DNA of 64,000 nt from DAISKN01 sp964553925 (GTDB lineage: Bacteria > Acidobacteriota > Vicinamibacteria > Marinacidobacterales > SMYC01), in NCBI GenBank assembly GCA_964553925.1, contig CAZKNR010000239.1, forward strand, positions 5,259-69,258. Reading direction: 5' to 3'. The notes under the pieces are model-generated. The model was not told the origin of the DNA and did no database searches. It saw nothing but the letters and a program-made list of their open reading frames with translations. Each line of letters starts with the position of its first letter. The first letter of the stretch is position 1. The position numbers were made by a program, and so were the translations under genes. This document shows positions 34,639 through 43,327 of this stretch, piece after piece.

Positions 34639-35880
34639 ATGACGCTTCCTTTTTTCACTCTGAGTCTTCTGCTGGCCGAGCTCTACGTGATCGAGCCGTC
34701 GCGGGTGTTCGACGGCGAGAACCTCCACACCGGATGGCGGGTCGTCGTTCGCGGAGAGAGAATCGAGGCTGCGGGTCCGGCGAGCGCCGTCGCGGCGCCG
34801 CCCGGCGCCGAGCCCCTGGTGCTCGGAAACGCGACTCTCCTCCCCGGCCTCATCGAGGCGCACTCGCACGTCCTCCTTCACCCGTACGACGAAGCCTCGT
34901 GGAACGACCAGGTCCTGAAAGAGCCGCGGTCGCTCCGCGTGGCGCGGGCGACGAACCACTTGCGGGATACGCTTCTCGCCGGCTTCACCACCATCCGCGA
35001 TCTCGGCACGGAAGGCGCCGCCTACGACGACGTCGGGCTCAAGCAGGCGGTCGAGCAGGGAGTCATCATCGGCCCGAGAATGGTCGTCACGACCCGGGCG
35101 ATCGTCGCGACCGGAAGCTACGGCCCCAAGGGATTCGATCCCGAGTGGGATGTTCCGCTCGGAGCCGAGCCCGCGGATTCCGCCGACCTCGCGCGCGTGG
35201 TGCGCGATCAGATCGGAAAGGGCGCGGATTGGATCAAGGTCTACGCTGACTACCGCTGGGGGGCGAACGGGGAATCCATGCCGACGTTCTCGATCGAGGA
35301 GCTCACTCGGATCGTGGAGACGGCGAAATCGAGCGGCCGTGCGGTGGTTGCCCACGCGGGGACCGCGGAGGGGATGAGGCGGGCGGTCGAGGCGGGGATC
35401 GAGACCATCGAGCACGGATACGGGGGAACGCGAGAGGTCTTCCGCCTCATGGCCGAGCGCGGGGTCGCCCTCTGTCCGACCCTCGCCGCGACCGACGCGA
35501 TCTCCCGCTATGCCGGCTGGAAGAAGGGGGTGGATCCCGACCCTCCGCGGGTCGCCGAGGGGAAGGCCTCCTTCCGGGCGGCGCTCGACGCGGGAGTCGT
35601 CATCTGCAACGGGAGCGACGTCGGCGTCTTTCCCCACGGCGACAACGCCCGGGAGCTCGAGCTCATGGTGGACTACGGGATGACGCCGGCTTCCGCGCTG
35701 AAAGCCGCGACCTCGGTCAACGCGCGCGTTCTCCACCTGGAGGACCAGCTCGGGAGCGTGCGCTCCGGTCTTCTCGCCGACCTGATCGCCGTCGAGGGCG
35801 ATCCCACGAAAGACATCTCGAGCCTGAGGAAGATCGTTCTCGTGATGAAGGGCGGGAAGATTTATCGCCCGATCCGCTAG
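34639..35880 (+). CDS. Amidohydrolase (imidazolonepropionase/prolidase-like)
   Basis: The 413-residue protein has the metal centre of type I amidohydrolases: LPGLIEAHSHVLL (HxH), ADWIKVYADYRWG (Lys), VVAHAGTAEGMR (His), TIEHGYGGTR (His) and VICNGSDVGVFPHGDN (Asp). GGKIYRPIR closes the small beta-sandwich. The set resembles Xaa-Pro dipeptidase-type and related amidohydrolases. The N-terminus is hydrophobic (MTLPFFTLSLLLAELYVIEP), so export is possible. It is divergent from the dsbA-like gene, with only 29 bp between the start codons. Confidence 0.9.
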   Translation: MTLPFFTLSLLLAELYVIEPSRVFDGENLHTGWRVVVRGERIEAAGPASAVAAPPGAEPLVLGNATLLPGLIEAHSHVLLHPYDEASWNDQVLKEPRSLRVARATNHLRDTLLAGFTTIRDLGTEGAAYDDVGLKQAVEQGVIIGPRMVVTTRAIVATGSYGPKGFDPEWDVPLGAEPADSADLARVVRDQIGKGADWIKVYADYRWGANGESMPTFSIEELTRIVETAKSSGRAVVAHAGTAEGMRRAVEAGIETIEHGYGGTREVFRLMAERGVALCPTLAATDAISRYAGWKKGVDPDPPRVAEGKASFRAALDAGVVICNGSDVGVFPHGDNARELELMVDYGMTPASALKAATSVNARVLHLEDQLGSVRSGLLADLIAVEGDPTKDISSLRKIVLVMKGGKIYRPIR

Positions 35881-35946
35881 GCCAACGCGCCGCGGCTACC
35901 CCTCAATCCTCATCATTTCTTCAGAACCGCTCGCTACGCTCGTGTC

Positions 35947-35964
35947 GGGAGTTGAAAAACTCCC
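35947..35964 (+). promoter_or_regulatory. 5'-UTR hairpin with GAAA tetraloop
   Basis: GGGAGTT-GAAA-AACTCCC is a perfect 7-bp stem closed by a GNRA tetraloop. It sits 7 nt before the GAGGAGG ribosome site of the gene at 35984. It could be an mRNA stabiliser or end the upstream transcript. The tail TTTG is too short for a standard terminator. Confidence 0.55.
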
Positions 35965-35983
35965 TTTGACGAGGAGGCATTTC

Positions 35984-36721
35984 ATGAACCGACGAGCTCT
36001 CTTGATTCCTGTCATGGTGGCGACGGCTTCGTTCTTTGGGGCTGCCGCCTCCGAGGAAGACGAGACGGAGGTTCCGTTCAGCAGAACGAAGATCATCATC
36101 GAGTTCAACGCCAGCGCAGAAGACGTGGGGATTCAGGTCCTGCTCGATGGCGAGCCCTGGAAGAGACTCATGGCGTTCAATCCCGGTAGGCGCAAGATCC
36201 TGGACGTTACGGGCAGCAGGAGCTTGGCCCAGCAGGGCCTGACCGAGTTTTTCTTCGAGAGCTCCGAGCCATCGCTCGCCGACGTGCCTCTGAGTGAGTT
36301 TCTGGCCCGCTTTCCCAGGGGGAAATACCGGTTCGAAGGAGAGACCGTTGACGGAATCGAGCTTCAGGGCACGGCGGTGCTGAGTCATCGGATTCCGGCA
36401 GGACCGGAGATCGTCTCTCCGGTCTCGCCCAACGACGATCCGCCCGTCGTGGACCCGAGCAACTTTGTTATCGAATGGGAGCCGGTGACCGAGACCATTA
36501 GCGGCTCGCCCAATCTCGAGATTACCGGCTATCAAGTCATCGTGGAGCAGGTTCTGCCCCTTAAGATCTTCAGCATCGATCTTCCGGCAACGGCTACCAG
36601 CGTGGCGGTTCCTGCGGGCTTCCTCGTTCAGCCGGACACGCTGCACAAATTCGAAGTACTGGCGATCGAAAAAAGCGGGAACCAGACGATCACCGAGGGG
36701 GAGTTCGTAACGCTGCCCTGA
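35984..36721 (+). CDS. Exported fibronectin-III-like protein of unknown function
   Basis: The ATG at 35984 follows GAGGAGG by 6 nt. The 245-residue product has a signal peptide (MNRRALLIPVMVATASFFGAAA). The middle (IIIEFNASAEDVGIQVLLDG) looks like a beta-sandwich domain. The C-terminal 95 residues resemble a fibronectin type III module (NFVIEWEPVTETISG, ITGYQVIVEQV, ATATSVAVPAGFL, HKFEVLAIEKSGNQT). No enzymatic motif is visible. The protein is probably periplasmic or surface-attached. The convergent HEAT-repeat gene ends 4 bp away. Confidence 0.82.
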   Translation: MNRRALLIPVMVATASFFGAAASEEDETEVPFSRTKIIIEFNASAEDVGIQVLLDGEPWKRLMAFNPGRRKILDVTGSRSLAQQGLTEFFFESSEPSLADVPLSEFLARFPRGKYRFEGETVDGIELQGTAVLSHRIPAGPEIVSPVSPNDDPPVVDPSNFVIEWEPVTETISGSPNLEITGYQVIVEQVLPLKIFSIDLPATATSVAVPAGFLVQPDTLHKFEVLAIEKSGNQTITEGEFVTLP

Positions 36722-36724
36722 AAG

Positions 36725-37768
36725 TCATTCGTCCGTCGAGACGAACGGGATGTGGAAGTAGATCTCGCGATCTTCGAGGGGTGCGGCACGCGCCCCTCGA
36801 AGCTCCGCGAAGACGAAGAGCGCTTTCCGGATCTCGCTCGGGATCATCCAGGACGAGGGCCGCTCGAGCTCGCGCTTCAGGAGGTCCTCGGAACGCCCGG
36901 TGAAATGGAAACGGAGGGCGTCGAAGATGCGGCCGCGAAGCGCAGGCTGGGACTCGCTCTCGGCGAGCGCCGCGAGGAGCGTTCCCGATGACTCGACCTT
37001 GATCGCCTTCAAGACCGAGAGCGCGAATCTCCGGAAGCGCGGCGAGCTTTCCGCATAGCGGACGCGGATGGCGGAGACGATCGAGGCCGACCCCATGCGC
37101 GCGAGCGCCTCGGCCGCCGCGCGCGCGACCGCGTCTTCTTCCGATCCCAGCAGCTCGACGAGGGTCTCCCCGAGCTCCGGGAGGTTCATCGCCCCGGGAA
37201 GCTCCACGAGCGCCCATCGCAAGTAGCCGGGGCTGTCCTCGAGGGCCAGGACCTTCGCCGCCACGTTCTCGCGGCGCTCCAGGGCCGAAAGCGCCTCGAG
37301 CAGATCGTCGATTTCGTCGCGCTCACCGGGCTCGACGGCGCGGGAGTCGAGCTTTCTACATAGCCCATCGAGACGCCGCCAGAGCTCGGTCGTGGTCTCC
37401 CGATGAAAATACGTCCGGCGCAGAAGCCTCGTGATCGCGCGTCGTGAGAGAACGCTCCTCAAGAGATCTTCCCGGCCCCTCACGAGCGAGAGCGGCGCTA
37501 TGGACACCCATTGCTCGACGAACGGCGGCCGGGTCTCGGTGAGCACCCGGAGGGCTTCGAGAAGGCTTCGGGACGAGAGCGGAAACCGGCAGCCGAAGCT
37601 CAAGAGGTTAAGGCTCGCCTCTTCGCCGTAGCGGCGGCAAGCCTCGAGGACGAGAGGGGAGAGCGCTTCCTCGGCGGACCAGGATTCGTAGAAATGGAAT
37701 CCCACGCTGTCCCGCACCATGGAGCTCTCATGGAGCAGGAACGGCTCGAGCCAGGCAAGGGGGGGCAT
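36725..37768 (-). CDS. HEAT-repeat-like protein of unknown function
   Basis: The ATG at 37768 follows GGAGA. The 347-residue product is almost wholly alpha-helical. Repeats visible after residue 190 resemble HEAT or PBS-lyase repeats (GETLVELLGSEEDAVARAAAEALARMGSA; SPRFRRFALSVLKAIKVESS). There is no signal peptide. Such proteins act as scaffolds or as lyase partners, but no phycobilin pathway is present, so a scaffold is more likely. It has no operon partner. Confidence 0.78.
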   Translation of the reverse strand: MPPLAWLEPFLLHESSMVRDSVGFHFYESWSAEEALSPLVLEACRRYGEEASLNLLSFGCRFPLSSRSLLEALRVLTETRPPFVEQWVSIAPLSLVRGREDLLRSVLSRRAITRLLRRTYFHRETTTELWRRLDGLCRKLDSRAVEPGERDEIDDLLEALSALERRENVAAKVLALEDSPGYLRWALVELPGAMNLPELGETLVELLGSEEDAVARAAAEALARMGSASIVSAIRVRYAESSPRFRRFALSVLKAIKVESSGTLLAALAESESQPALRGRIFDALRFHFTGRSEDLLKRELERPSSWMIPSEIRKALFVFAELRGARAAPLEDREIYFHIPFVSTDE

Positions 37769-37863
37769 ATGGGGTCTCCTTCCGTTCGCCCTCTCCCTAG
37801 GAAGACGAGATCGTGGTGACGATACCGCCCTCGCCCGCCCGCCCTGTGCTAGAGTTTCGTGCG

Positions 37864-38511
37864 ATGGGGTTCGAGGCTCTTCTTTCCCTTGCCCTCGTGG
37901 GAGCGGTCCAGGGCACCGCGGTCCAGGAGCGGGATCTGGAGCTTGCCGGGAAGAAACTCCACTACCTCGAGGCCGGAGACCCGTCGGGGCCCCGTGTCCT
38001 CCTGCTCCATGGCGCGCGGTTCGACTCCGAGACCTGGAGGAGCCTCACGACCCTCGACCTTCTGGCGAAGGCTGGGTTCCACGTCATCGCTCTCGACCTT
38101 CCGGGCTACGGCCGCTCCGAAGTCTCGCCGCTCGCCCCCGAGGTGTTCCTCGCGGAGGCGATGACGGCCCTCGCGCTCGAATCCGCGGTGGTGGTCTCCC
38201 CGTCGATGAGCGGCCAGTACAGCTTTCCGCTCCTGATTCGCTCACCCGAAAAAGTGGCGGGGTTCGTTCCCGTCGCCCCCGCGGGGAGCGATCGTTATCT
38301 CCGCTTGCTGAAAAAAGTCAAAGTGCCGACCCTCGTCGTCTGGGGCGAGAAGGACGAGATCATTCCGATGGAGAAGTCGGACGCGCTCGTTGCCGTGCTC
38401 GAGGACGCGAAGCGCGTGATCCTCAAGGGGGCGGGCCACCCCTGCTACGTCGATAGCCCCGAGGAGTTCCACCGGGAGCTTCTCTCGTTCCTGAAGTCCC
38501 TGTCTCGCTGA
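37864..38511 (+). CDS. ABHD14-like alpha/beta-hydrolase
   Basis: The ATG at 37864 is chosen because it opens a hydrophobic leader (MGFEALLSLALVGAVQG). The 215-residue core follows the eukaryotic ABHD14A/B pattern closely: VLLLHGARFDSETWRSL, VIALDLPGYGRSE, VVVSPSMSGQYSFPLL (nucleophile Ser114 in S-x-S-x-S rather than G-x-S-x-G), GFVPVAP, LVVWGEKDEI (Asp) and LKGAGHPCYVDSPEEFH (His). ABHD14B is reported as a lysine deacetylase-like enzyme in animals; the bacterial function is unknown. The possible signal peptide suggests an envelope location. Confidence 0.88.
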   Translation: MGFEALLSLALVGAVQGTAVQERDLELAGKKLHYLEAGDPSGPRVLLLHGARFDSETWRSLTTLDLLAKAGFHVIALDLPGYGRSEVSPLAPEVFLAEAMTALALESAVVVSPSMSGQYSFPLLIRSPEKVAGFVPVAPAGSDRYLRLLKKVKVPTLVVWGEKDEIIPMEKSDALVAVLEDAKRVILKGAGHPCYVDSPEEFHRELLSFLKSLSR

Positions 38512-38577
38512 TTCCGGAACCCGTAAACGCGGGTCGCCAGAGACAGCCTTCCGGGTTGACCAAATTCGCGTCTGTAG

Positions 38578-38602
38578 CGAAAACGGTCATTGACCGTTTT
38601 CG
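38578..38602. promoter_or_regulatory. Perfect 25-bp palindrome upstream of the AAA ATPase gene
   Basis: CGAAAACGGTCA, one central T, then TGACCGTTTTCG is a perfect inverted repeat, ending 14 bp before the ATG at 38617. A wider imperfect pair GTTGACCA (about 38554) and TGGTCAAC (about 38617) surrounds it. It may be an operator or an mRNA hairpin that controls the downstream gene. There is no T-run, so a terminator is unlikely. Confidence 0.75.
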
Positions 38603-38616
38603 TGTCTGCGCTTAAA

Positions 38617-39855
38617 ATGGTCAACGTGCGCGAGCGTTATCTCGGAGCCGCGGTGGCCGAGCTCGCCTGGGGGGCGAGCAAGATGGCCTTCGTGTCGGGA
38701 CCGCGACAGTGCGGAAAAACCGTTCTGGCCAAGCTGATGCTGGCCAAGCGCCCTACGGGTCGTTACGCCAACTGGGACGATGTCGAAGTGAGACGGACCT
38801 GGGTCCGCGCCCCCAAGGAGCTTGCGCGTTTCAACAACGGCCCCGAAGCAACGCCGTTGCTCGCGCTCGACGAGATCCACAAAGCGAGGGGTTGGAAGCG
38901 AACGCTCAAGGGGATCTACGACACACTCGAGCACTCCTGCGACATTCTGGTCACCGGCAGCGCGCGACTTTCCGTGTACAAAAAGGGGGGCGACAGCCTC
39001 GTTGGGCGTTACTTCGGCTTCCGGCTGCATCCGTTCAGTCTGGGCGAGCTGGAACGCGGAAAACCGCCTGGCCCGGAGGAGTTTCTGAAGGGAGTCTTCG
39101 AAGGAGCCGCGCCAACGCCAGCGGATTCGCTCCAGAAGACTCTAGAGGGGCTTCTCCGGTATGGGGGATTCCCCGAGCCATTCCTGCGACAGTCCGATCG
39201 CTTCGCGCGGATCTGGCAGCTCGGGCGGACCGAGAAGACCGTTCGCGAGGATCTGAGAGACCTCAGCCGAATCCCGGAGTTGAGCCGGGTCGAGATGCTC
39301 GTCGCGCTTCTGCCCGACAAAGCCGCCCAGCCCTTGAGTGTGCAGTCCCTCCGCGAAGACCTGGAGGTTGCCCACGACACCGTCCGGCGCTGGTTGAACT
39401 ACCTTGCGGAGCTTTACTACCTCTATGAAGTCAAACCGTACTCCAAGTCCATCCCCCGCTCCCTTAAGAAGGAGGGCAAGCTCTACCTTTGGGACTGGTC
39501 GGAGGTCCCGGAGCCGGGACCGCGGTTCGAGAATCTCGTGGCCGGCCATTTACTGAAAGCCGCTCACTACTGGACCGATACCGGAGAGGGCTTGTTCCAG
39601 CTCCACTACCTGCGCAACAAAGAGAAGAAGGAAGTCGATTTTCTCCTGACACGGGATCGTCGTCCGTGGCTGGCAGTGGAGTGTAAGCTCGCCGACACCG
39701 CTCTCCATCCCGGCTTCCAGGTCTTTCTTCCCCGCCTGGAGTGCGGTCATTTCGTCCAGCTCGTCGCCGCGCCGTCCGTGAGCAAACCGGTTACGGTGGG
39801 AGCGAGTTGCGGACTGATCGTGAGCGCGGCGCAGTTCCTGGCGCATTGCCCTTGA
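38617..39855 (+). CDS. AAA-family ATPase with DUF4143 (nuclease-like) domain
   Basis: The ATG at 38617 is preferred to a TTG at 38590 that lies inside the palindrome. The 412-residue product has Walker A FVSGPRQCGKTVLAK, Walker B LLALDEIHKA and sensor ILVTGSARL. FGFRLHPFSLGEL and GGFPEPF follow, typical of this ATPase group. A winged-helix linker (LSVQSLREDLEVAHDTVRRWLNYLAELYYLYEV) leads to a C-terminal DUF4143 domain with a PD-(D/E)xK-like core (EVDFLLTRDRRPWLAVECKL). These proteins are widespread, often mobile, and of unclear function; toxin or defence roles have been suggested. It is monocistronic. Confidence 0.9.
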   Translation: MVNVRERYLGAAVAELAWGASKMAFVSGPRQCGKTVLAKLMLAKRPTGRYANWDDVEVRRTWVRAPKELARFNNGPEATPLLALDEIHKARGWKRTLKGIYDTLEHSCDILVTGSARLSVYKKGGDSLVGRYFGFRLHPFSLGELERGKPPGPEEFLKGVFEGAAPTPADSLQKTLEGLLRYGGFPEPFLRQSDRFARIWQLGRTEKTVREDLRDLSRIPELSRVEMLVALLPDKAAQPLSVQSLREDLEVAHDTVRRWLNYLAELYYLYEVKPYSKSIPRSLKKEGKLYLWDWSEVPEPGPRFENLVAGHLLKAAHYWTDTGEGLFQLHYLRNKEKKEVDFLLTRDRRPWLAVECKLADTALHPGFQVFLPRLECGHFVQLVAAPSVSKPVTVGASCGLIVSAAQFLAHCP

Positions 39856-39873
39856 GCCGCCGGTCGCTGATTC

Positions 39874-39926
39874 TCAAGAGTACCGGAGCGCGGTCATCGG
39901 ATCGATCGTGGAGGCGTGCAGTGGGC
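39874..39926 (-). pseudogene. 3' remnant of a MacB/ADOP-type permease
   Basis: The minus strand reads LHASTIDPMTALRYS followed by TGA at 39874-39876. This is the invariant C-terminus of MacB-like ADOP permeases (compare ARMDPVTALRYE in the intact gene at 18208-20637). Upstream of about 39926 the similarity is lost. Only about 17 codons survive, so this is a deletion scar between the AAA ATPase gene and the M20 gene. Confidence 0.6.
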
Positions 39927-40009
39927 TCTTCGGAGCATGCGGAAGGAGTACGACAGATCCTGGACGAGGGTATCCATGCCTCATTGGACGGAGGCAAGGC
40001 GGACAAGGT

Positions 40010-41416
40010 TCAGTGCGAAGTCGAGAGCGCCCTCACGAGCCGGTCGAGAAACTCCCGGCCCTCGTAGAACGAGGAGACGAGGACGCGCTCGTCTTTCCCG
40101 TGGGCGCGCACGTCGTCGACGTCTCCGAAGATCCCGGAGACGCCGTAGGTCGGAATGCCGGCGTTGCGCAGATACAAACCGTCGGTCGCTCCGGTGCTCA
40201 TCGTGGGAACGACCGGAACCCCGGGCCAAATCTCCTCGGTGATCCGCTCGATGGGCCCCATGACCTCGGGGAGGAGGGGCGAGGGGAGGCTCAGGCTCGC
40301 CGGCAGTACCGGGGACATTCTCACCGCCTCGTCGCCGACGACATCCTCGAGTGTGCGCTGAACGTCTTTGGGGTCTCCTCCCGGGAAAATCCTGCAGTTC
40401 ACCGTGGCTCGGGCGGTTTGAGGAAGGGCGTTCTCCGCATGGCCGCCCTGGAGCTGGGTGGCGACGCAGGTAGTGCGCAGCACCGCGTTGTAATATGGCG
40501 ACTTCGAAAGCCGCGCCGCGGCCTCGGGATCGGACCTCCGGGCGACGGAGAGCATGTCCCGCGACCTGTCGCCGCTCTCGATCGCGGAGACCTTCTCGAA
40601 GTAGGCGCTGGTGATCTCGTCGAGCTCCACGGGAAACTCGTGCTGGGAAATCTTCACGAGCGCCGAAGATAGCTGATAGATGGCGTTGTCCTTCGGGGGC
40701 ATCGAGCTGTGCCCACCGGCGTTCGTCGCCTCGAGCGAGAAGCTCTGGAAGAGCTTCTCGCTGAGCTGGACACCGTTCAAGAGCTTTCTCCCGCCTTTCA
40801 TCTCTCCGTCTCCGCCCTCGTTGAGGCAGTAAGCGGCATCGATGAGATCGCGGTGGTTCGCGAGAAGCCACTGGACCCCGTTGTAGCTTCCTCCCTCCTC
40901 GTCCGCGGTCAAGGCTACGATGAGGTCGCGGTCGGGAAGAGTGCTCTCGCGCTTCATACTAATCAGGTTCGCGATCCAGATCGCGGCCATCGCCTTGTCG
41001 TCCGACGTGCCGCGGCCGTAGAAGTAGCCGTCCTTCTCGAGGAAGGTAAAGGGATCGAAGGACCAGTCCGAGGCAAGCGCCTCGACCACGTCGATGTGGG
41101 CGAGGAGCAGGATCGGCTCGCGCTTGCCGCTTCCCCGGAGGCGAGCGACGAGGTTTCCCTTCCGGGGATGAGGTCCGAGGACGCGAACGTCCTCCTCGGG
41201 AAAGCCGGCGTCGCGCAGTCGCCGGGCCATCGCCTCCGCGGCTTTCGTATTGTCCCCGACCGAGTCGGTGGTGTTGATCTCGATGAGCTCCTCGAAGATC
41301 TCTCGAGCCAGAGCATCCTCGGCGGAAGGCGGCCCGGTGACGAACGCTACGGTAGCGGCGGCGAGGAGAAGGGAGAGGAGGGTGAAGGCGAAGAGCGGTC
41401 GTCGGCTCGAGATCAA
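40010..41416 (-). CDS. Secreted M20-family metallopeptidase
   Basis: A TTG at 41416 with AAGGAG upstream is preferred; the frame continues further upstream without a plausible start. The 468-residue protein has a signal/anchor segment (PLFAFTLLSLLLAAATVAFV). M20 motifs follow: LLLAHIDVVEAL, FYGRGTSDDKAMAA, ALTADEEGGSYNGVQWLL, NEGGDGEM and C-terminal VRAHGKDERV. NAGGHSSMPPKDNAIYQL forms the dimerisation insert. It is related to, but clearly distinct from, the M20 enzyme at 4670-6070. It probably removes terminal residues from peptides in the periplasm. Confidence 0.92.
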   Translation of the reverse strand: MISSRRPLFAFTLLSLLLAAATVAFVTGPPSAEDALAREIFEELIEINTTDSVGDNTKAAEAMARRLRDAGFPEEDVRVLGPHPRKGNLVARLRGSGKREPILLLAHIDVVEALASDWSFDPFTFLEKDGYFYGRGTSDDKAMAAIWIANLISMKRESTLPDRDLIVALTADEEGGSYNGVQWLLANHRDLIDAAYCLNEGGDGEMKGGRKLLNGVQLSEKLFQSFSLEATNAGGHSSMPPKDNAIYQLSSALVKISQHEFPVELDEITSAYFEKVSAIESGDRSRDMLSVARRSDPEAAARLSKSPYYNAVLRTTCVATQLQGGHAENALPQTARATVNCRIFPGGDPKDVQRTLEDVVGDEAVRMSPVLPASLSLPSPLLPEVMGPIERITEEIWPGVPVVPTMSTGATDGLYLRNAGIPTYGVSGIFGDVDDVRAHGKDERVLVSSFYEGREFLDRLVRALSTSH

Positions 41417-41494
41417 AAGGCACTCCTTTGCTCGTTCATGCGACCGGCATTCTATCGTAACGATGTCGGATTTTTCCCACAGATCGCTTTCGGG

Positions 41495-42046
41495 ATGAAT
41501 CGCGCAAGTTGCTCTCGCCAAAGGGAATGCGAGATCTGCCCGCGCTGGCGCGATCGTTGCTTTGTCGAGCCCGGGGGATTCGCCTTGAGCAAATACCGTC
41601 CCGAGCGCGTCTGGCCTCGCCTGGTCCCGAAGGGCTCGGTCATGGTCTCCGTCTACGGGCCGACGAGCGAGCAGGCGTACGGCGTCCTGTCCGACGTCTC
41701 CGAGGGGGGTGCTTCGTTCGTCGCCGGCGTTTTGTTCCCGACGACGAGCCGCGTGCTCCTCCGGATCGGCTTCAATCCCGAAGAGCCCTTCTCCACTCCC
41801 GCGGAGATCGTCTGGACCCGCGACGAGAGTGACGCCAAGCACAAGGCGAACTATATCCACGGCGTCCGATTCCGGGTCGAGGACCCCGAGCAGCGCGATC
41901 GGCTTCGCGCCATTCTCACCAGCCCCGAGTTCACGCGTCCGATCGTTCCCGGCGGCCCGCGCAAGGCCCCTGGCTTCTCGGAGGTCGTCCGAGATCTCGC
42001 GGATGAGCTCGTCGAGCTCGGGGACCGAATCCAGAACGAGACTTGA
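41495..42046 (+). CDS. PilZ-domain protein
   Basis: The product has 183 residues from the ATG at 41495; a TTG at about 41587 is an alternative. An N-terminal cysteine cluster (ASCSRQRECEICPRWRDRC) could bind metal if the longer start is real. The PilZ-like beta-barrel follows: RVWPRLVPKGSVMVSVYGPT, GVLSDVSEGGASFVAGVLFP, VLLRIGFNPEEPFSTPAEIVWTRDE and YIHGVRF. The DVSEGGASF motif fits the D/NxSxxG c-di-GMP site, but the RxxxR partner is weak (RPERVWPR), so nucleotide binding is uncertain. It ends 15 bp before the GNAT gene, in a likely operon. Confidence 0.8.
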   Translation: MNRASCSRQRECEICPRWRDRCFVEPGGFALSKYRPERVWPRLVPKGSVMVSVYGPTSEQAYGVLSDVSEGGASFVAGVLFPTTSRVLLRIGFNPEEPFSTPAEIVWTRDESDAKHKANYIHGVRFRVEDPEQRDRLRAILTSPEFTRPIVPGGPRKAPGFSEVVRDLADELVELGDRIQNET

Positions 42047-42061
42047 CTATAATCTCTCCCC

Positions 42062-42667
42062 ATGGGGAGAGAACGGACCTACCACATCAAGCAGTACCCC
42101 CTCGAAAAGGGCGCCCTCGAGATCCAGTACATCGAGGAGTTCTTCGGGGAGTTCGACCGGAAGAAGACCGCGGCGGAGATCCAGAAAAGGCTCGCCTCCC
42201 GGGCCCACTGCATCCTCATGGCCGAGGCGATTCTTCCGGACGACCCCTCGCTTCTGGTGCCGGTCTCGTTCAAGGTGAGCCACGAGATCTTCGCCGAGGA
42301 GAGCGATCCGTACCTCGCCGATCTCGTGAGCCGGCTCGCGGGCGCGGTCGACTTCCACGGGCGCCGCATCCTCTATAGCTGGATCGGGGGCACGCGCTCC
42401 GACTGGCGCGGGCAGGGCCATTTTCGCGCGCTCACCGAGCAGCAGGAGGCCTGGGCGCTCGAGCACGGCTTCAAGGAGATGGTGGTCAAGACCAAGAACA
42501 AGTTCTACGGCATGCGGGCCACCCTCACCCACTTGAGCTTCGACGTCATCAAGTACGAGAGGAACCTCCTCGACAACCGCGAGTCCAAGGTCTACATGAG
42601 CAAGCGAATCGGTCCCGAAGTTCTTTCGAACCACCAGAGCGAGAGGACCCTGACCCAGGCGGTCTAA
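42062..42667 (+). CDS. GNAT-family N-acetyltransferase
   Basis: The 201-residue protein has GNAT elements: SFKVSHEIFAEESDPY, RRILYSWIGGTRSDWRGQGHFRALTEQQEAWALEHGF (the R/QGxGH acetyl-CoA pyrophosphate loop in RGQGHF) and MVVKTKNKFYGMRATLTHLSFDVIKYE. The substrate is unknown. It lies just after the PilZ gene and overlaps the convergent HD-domain gene by 4 bp. Confidence 0.82.
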   Translation: MGRERTYHIKQYPLEKGALEIQYIEEFFGEFDRKKTAAEIQKRLASRAHCILMAEAILPDDPSLLVPVSFKVSHEIFAEESDPYLADLVSRLAGAVDFHGRRILYSWIGGTRSDWRGQGHFRALTEQQEAWALEHGFKEMVVKTKNKFYGMRATLTHLSFDVIKYERNLLDNRESKVYMSKRIGPEVLSNHQSERTLTQAV

Positions 42668-43251
42668 TCGGGCTTTCCGGCTTGAAGGTTCCTGCCGGTG
42701 ATCCCGAGCTCCTCGGCGTGGGGCTTGAGGGCTTCGATCACGAAGCCGATGTGATCCTCGAGCTCGACACCCAGCAGAGACGCCCCCGCCTCGATCTCGC
42801 GCCGTTCGACTTTCGCGGCGAAGGCTTTGTCCTTGAGCTTTTTTCTCACGCTCTTGGGCTCGAGGGTCGAGATCCCCTCGGGCCGCACGAGGCAGCAGGC
42901 GACGACGAAGCCCGTGAGCTCGTCGCAGGCGAGCAGAGCCCGGTCGAGCGGGCTCTCGTAGGGCACGTTCCACTGCGTGTAGTGCGCCGAGACGGCGTAG
43001 GCGATCTTCTCCTCGCCCCGCTCGCGGAGCCAGGCGACGATGCGGTTCGGGTGATCCCCGGGCCATTTCTCATAGTCGGCATCGTGCAGCATCCCGGCGA
43101 TCCCCCAGAGGTCTTCCTCGGAAGCCCCGTTGCCGTAGCGATGAGCCGCCTGCCGCATCACCAATTCCACGGCGCGGGCGTGCTTTCTCAGGGAATCGGT
43201 ATCGGTCCATTCGCACAGATGAGCCCAGGCACCCTCGCGAGTCAGTGGCAT
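42664..43251 (-). CDS. HD-domain phosphohydrolase family protein
   Basis: The ATG at 43251 opens MPLTREGAWAHLCEWTDTDS, while the longer upstream frame reads as non-coding. The 195-residue product has the HD signature: LRKHARAVELVMRQAAHRYG (His), GIAGMLHDADYEKWPGDHP (HD) and LLACDELTGFVVACCLVRPE (Asp). This matches a small HD family resembling the predicted hydrolases once called HDIG-related. Its substrate is probably a nucleotide. No signal peptide is present. Confidence 0.88.
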   Translation of the reverse strand: MPLTREGAWAHLCEWTDTDSLRKHARAVELVMRQAAHRYGNGASEEDLWGIAGMLHDADYEKWPGDHPNRIVAWLRERGEEKIAYAVSAHYTQWNVPYESPLDRALLACDELTGFVVACCLVRPEGISTLEPKSVRKKLKDKAFAAKVERREIEAGASLLGVELEDHIGFVIEALKPHAEELGITGRNLQAGKPD

Positions 43252-43327
43252 GGCGGGATCATAAACCGGTTTCGCCGAATTGCGGAGAGCGGCGTCAGGA
43301 GGGCTACCGCCGGCTCCCCCGAGGCCC

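Noticed and set aside
38578..38602. Palindrome as a rho-independent terminator for the ABHD14-like gene
   Set aside because: There is no following T-run, and the stem has a one-base centre, unsuitable for a transcript hairpin loop of the usual size.
40709..41494. Upstream extension of the PilZ gene frame
   Set aside because: It is antisense to the M20 peptidase and lacks family features. The PilZ protein begins near 41495 or 41587.
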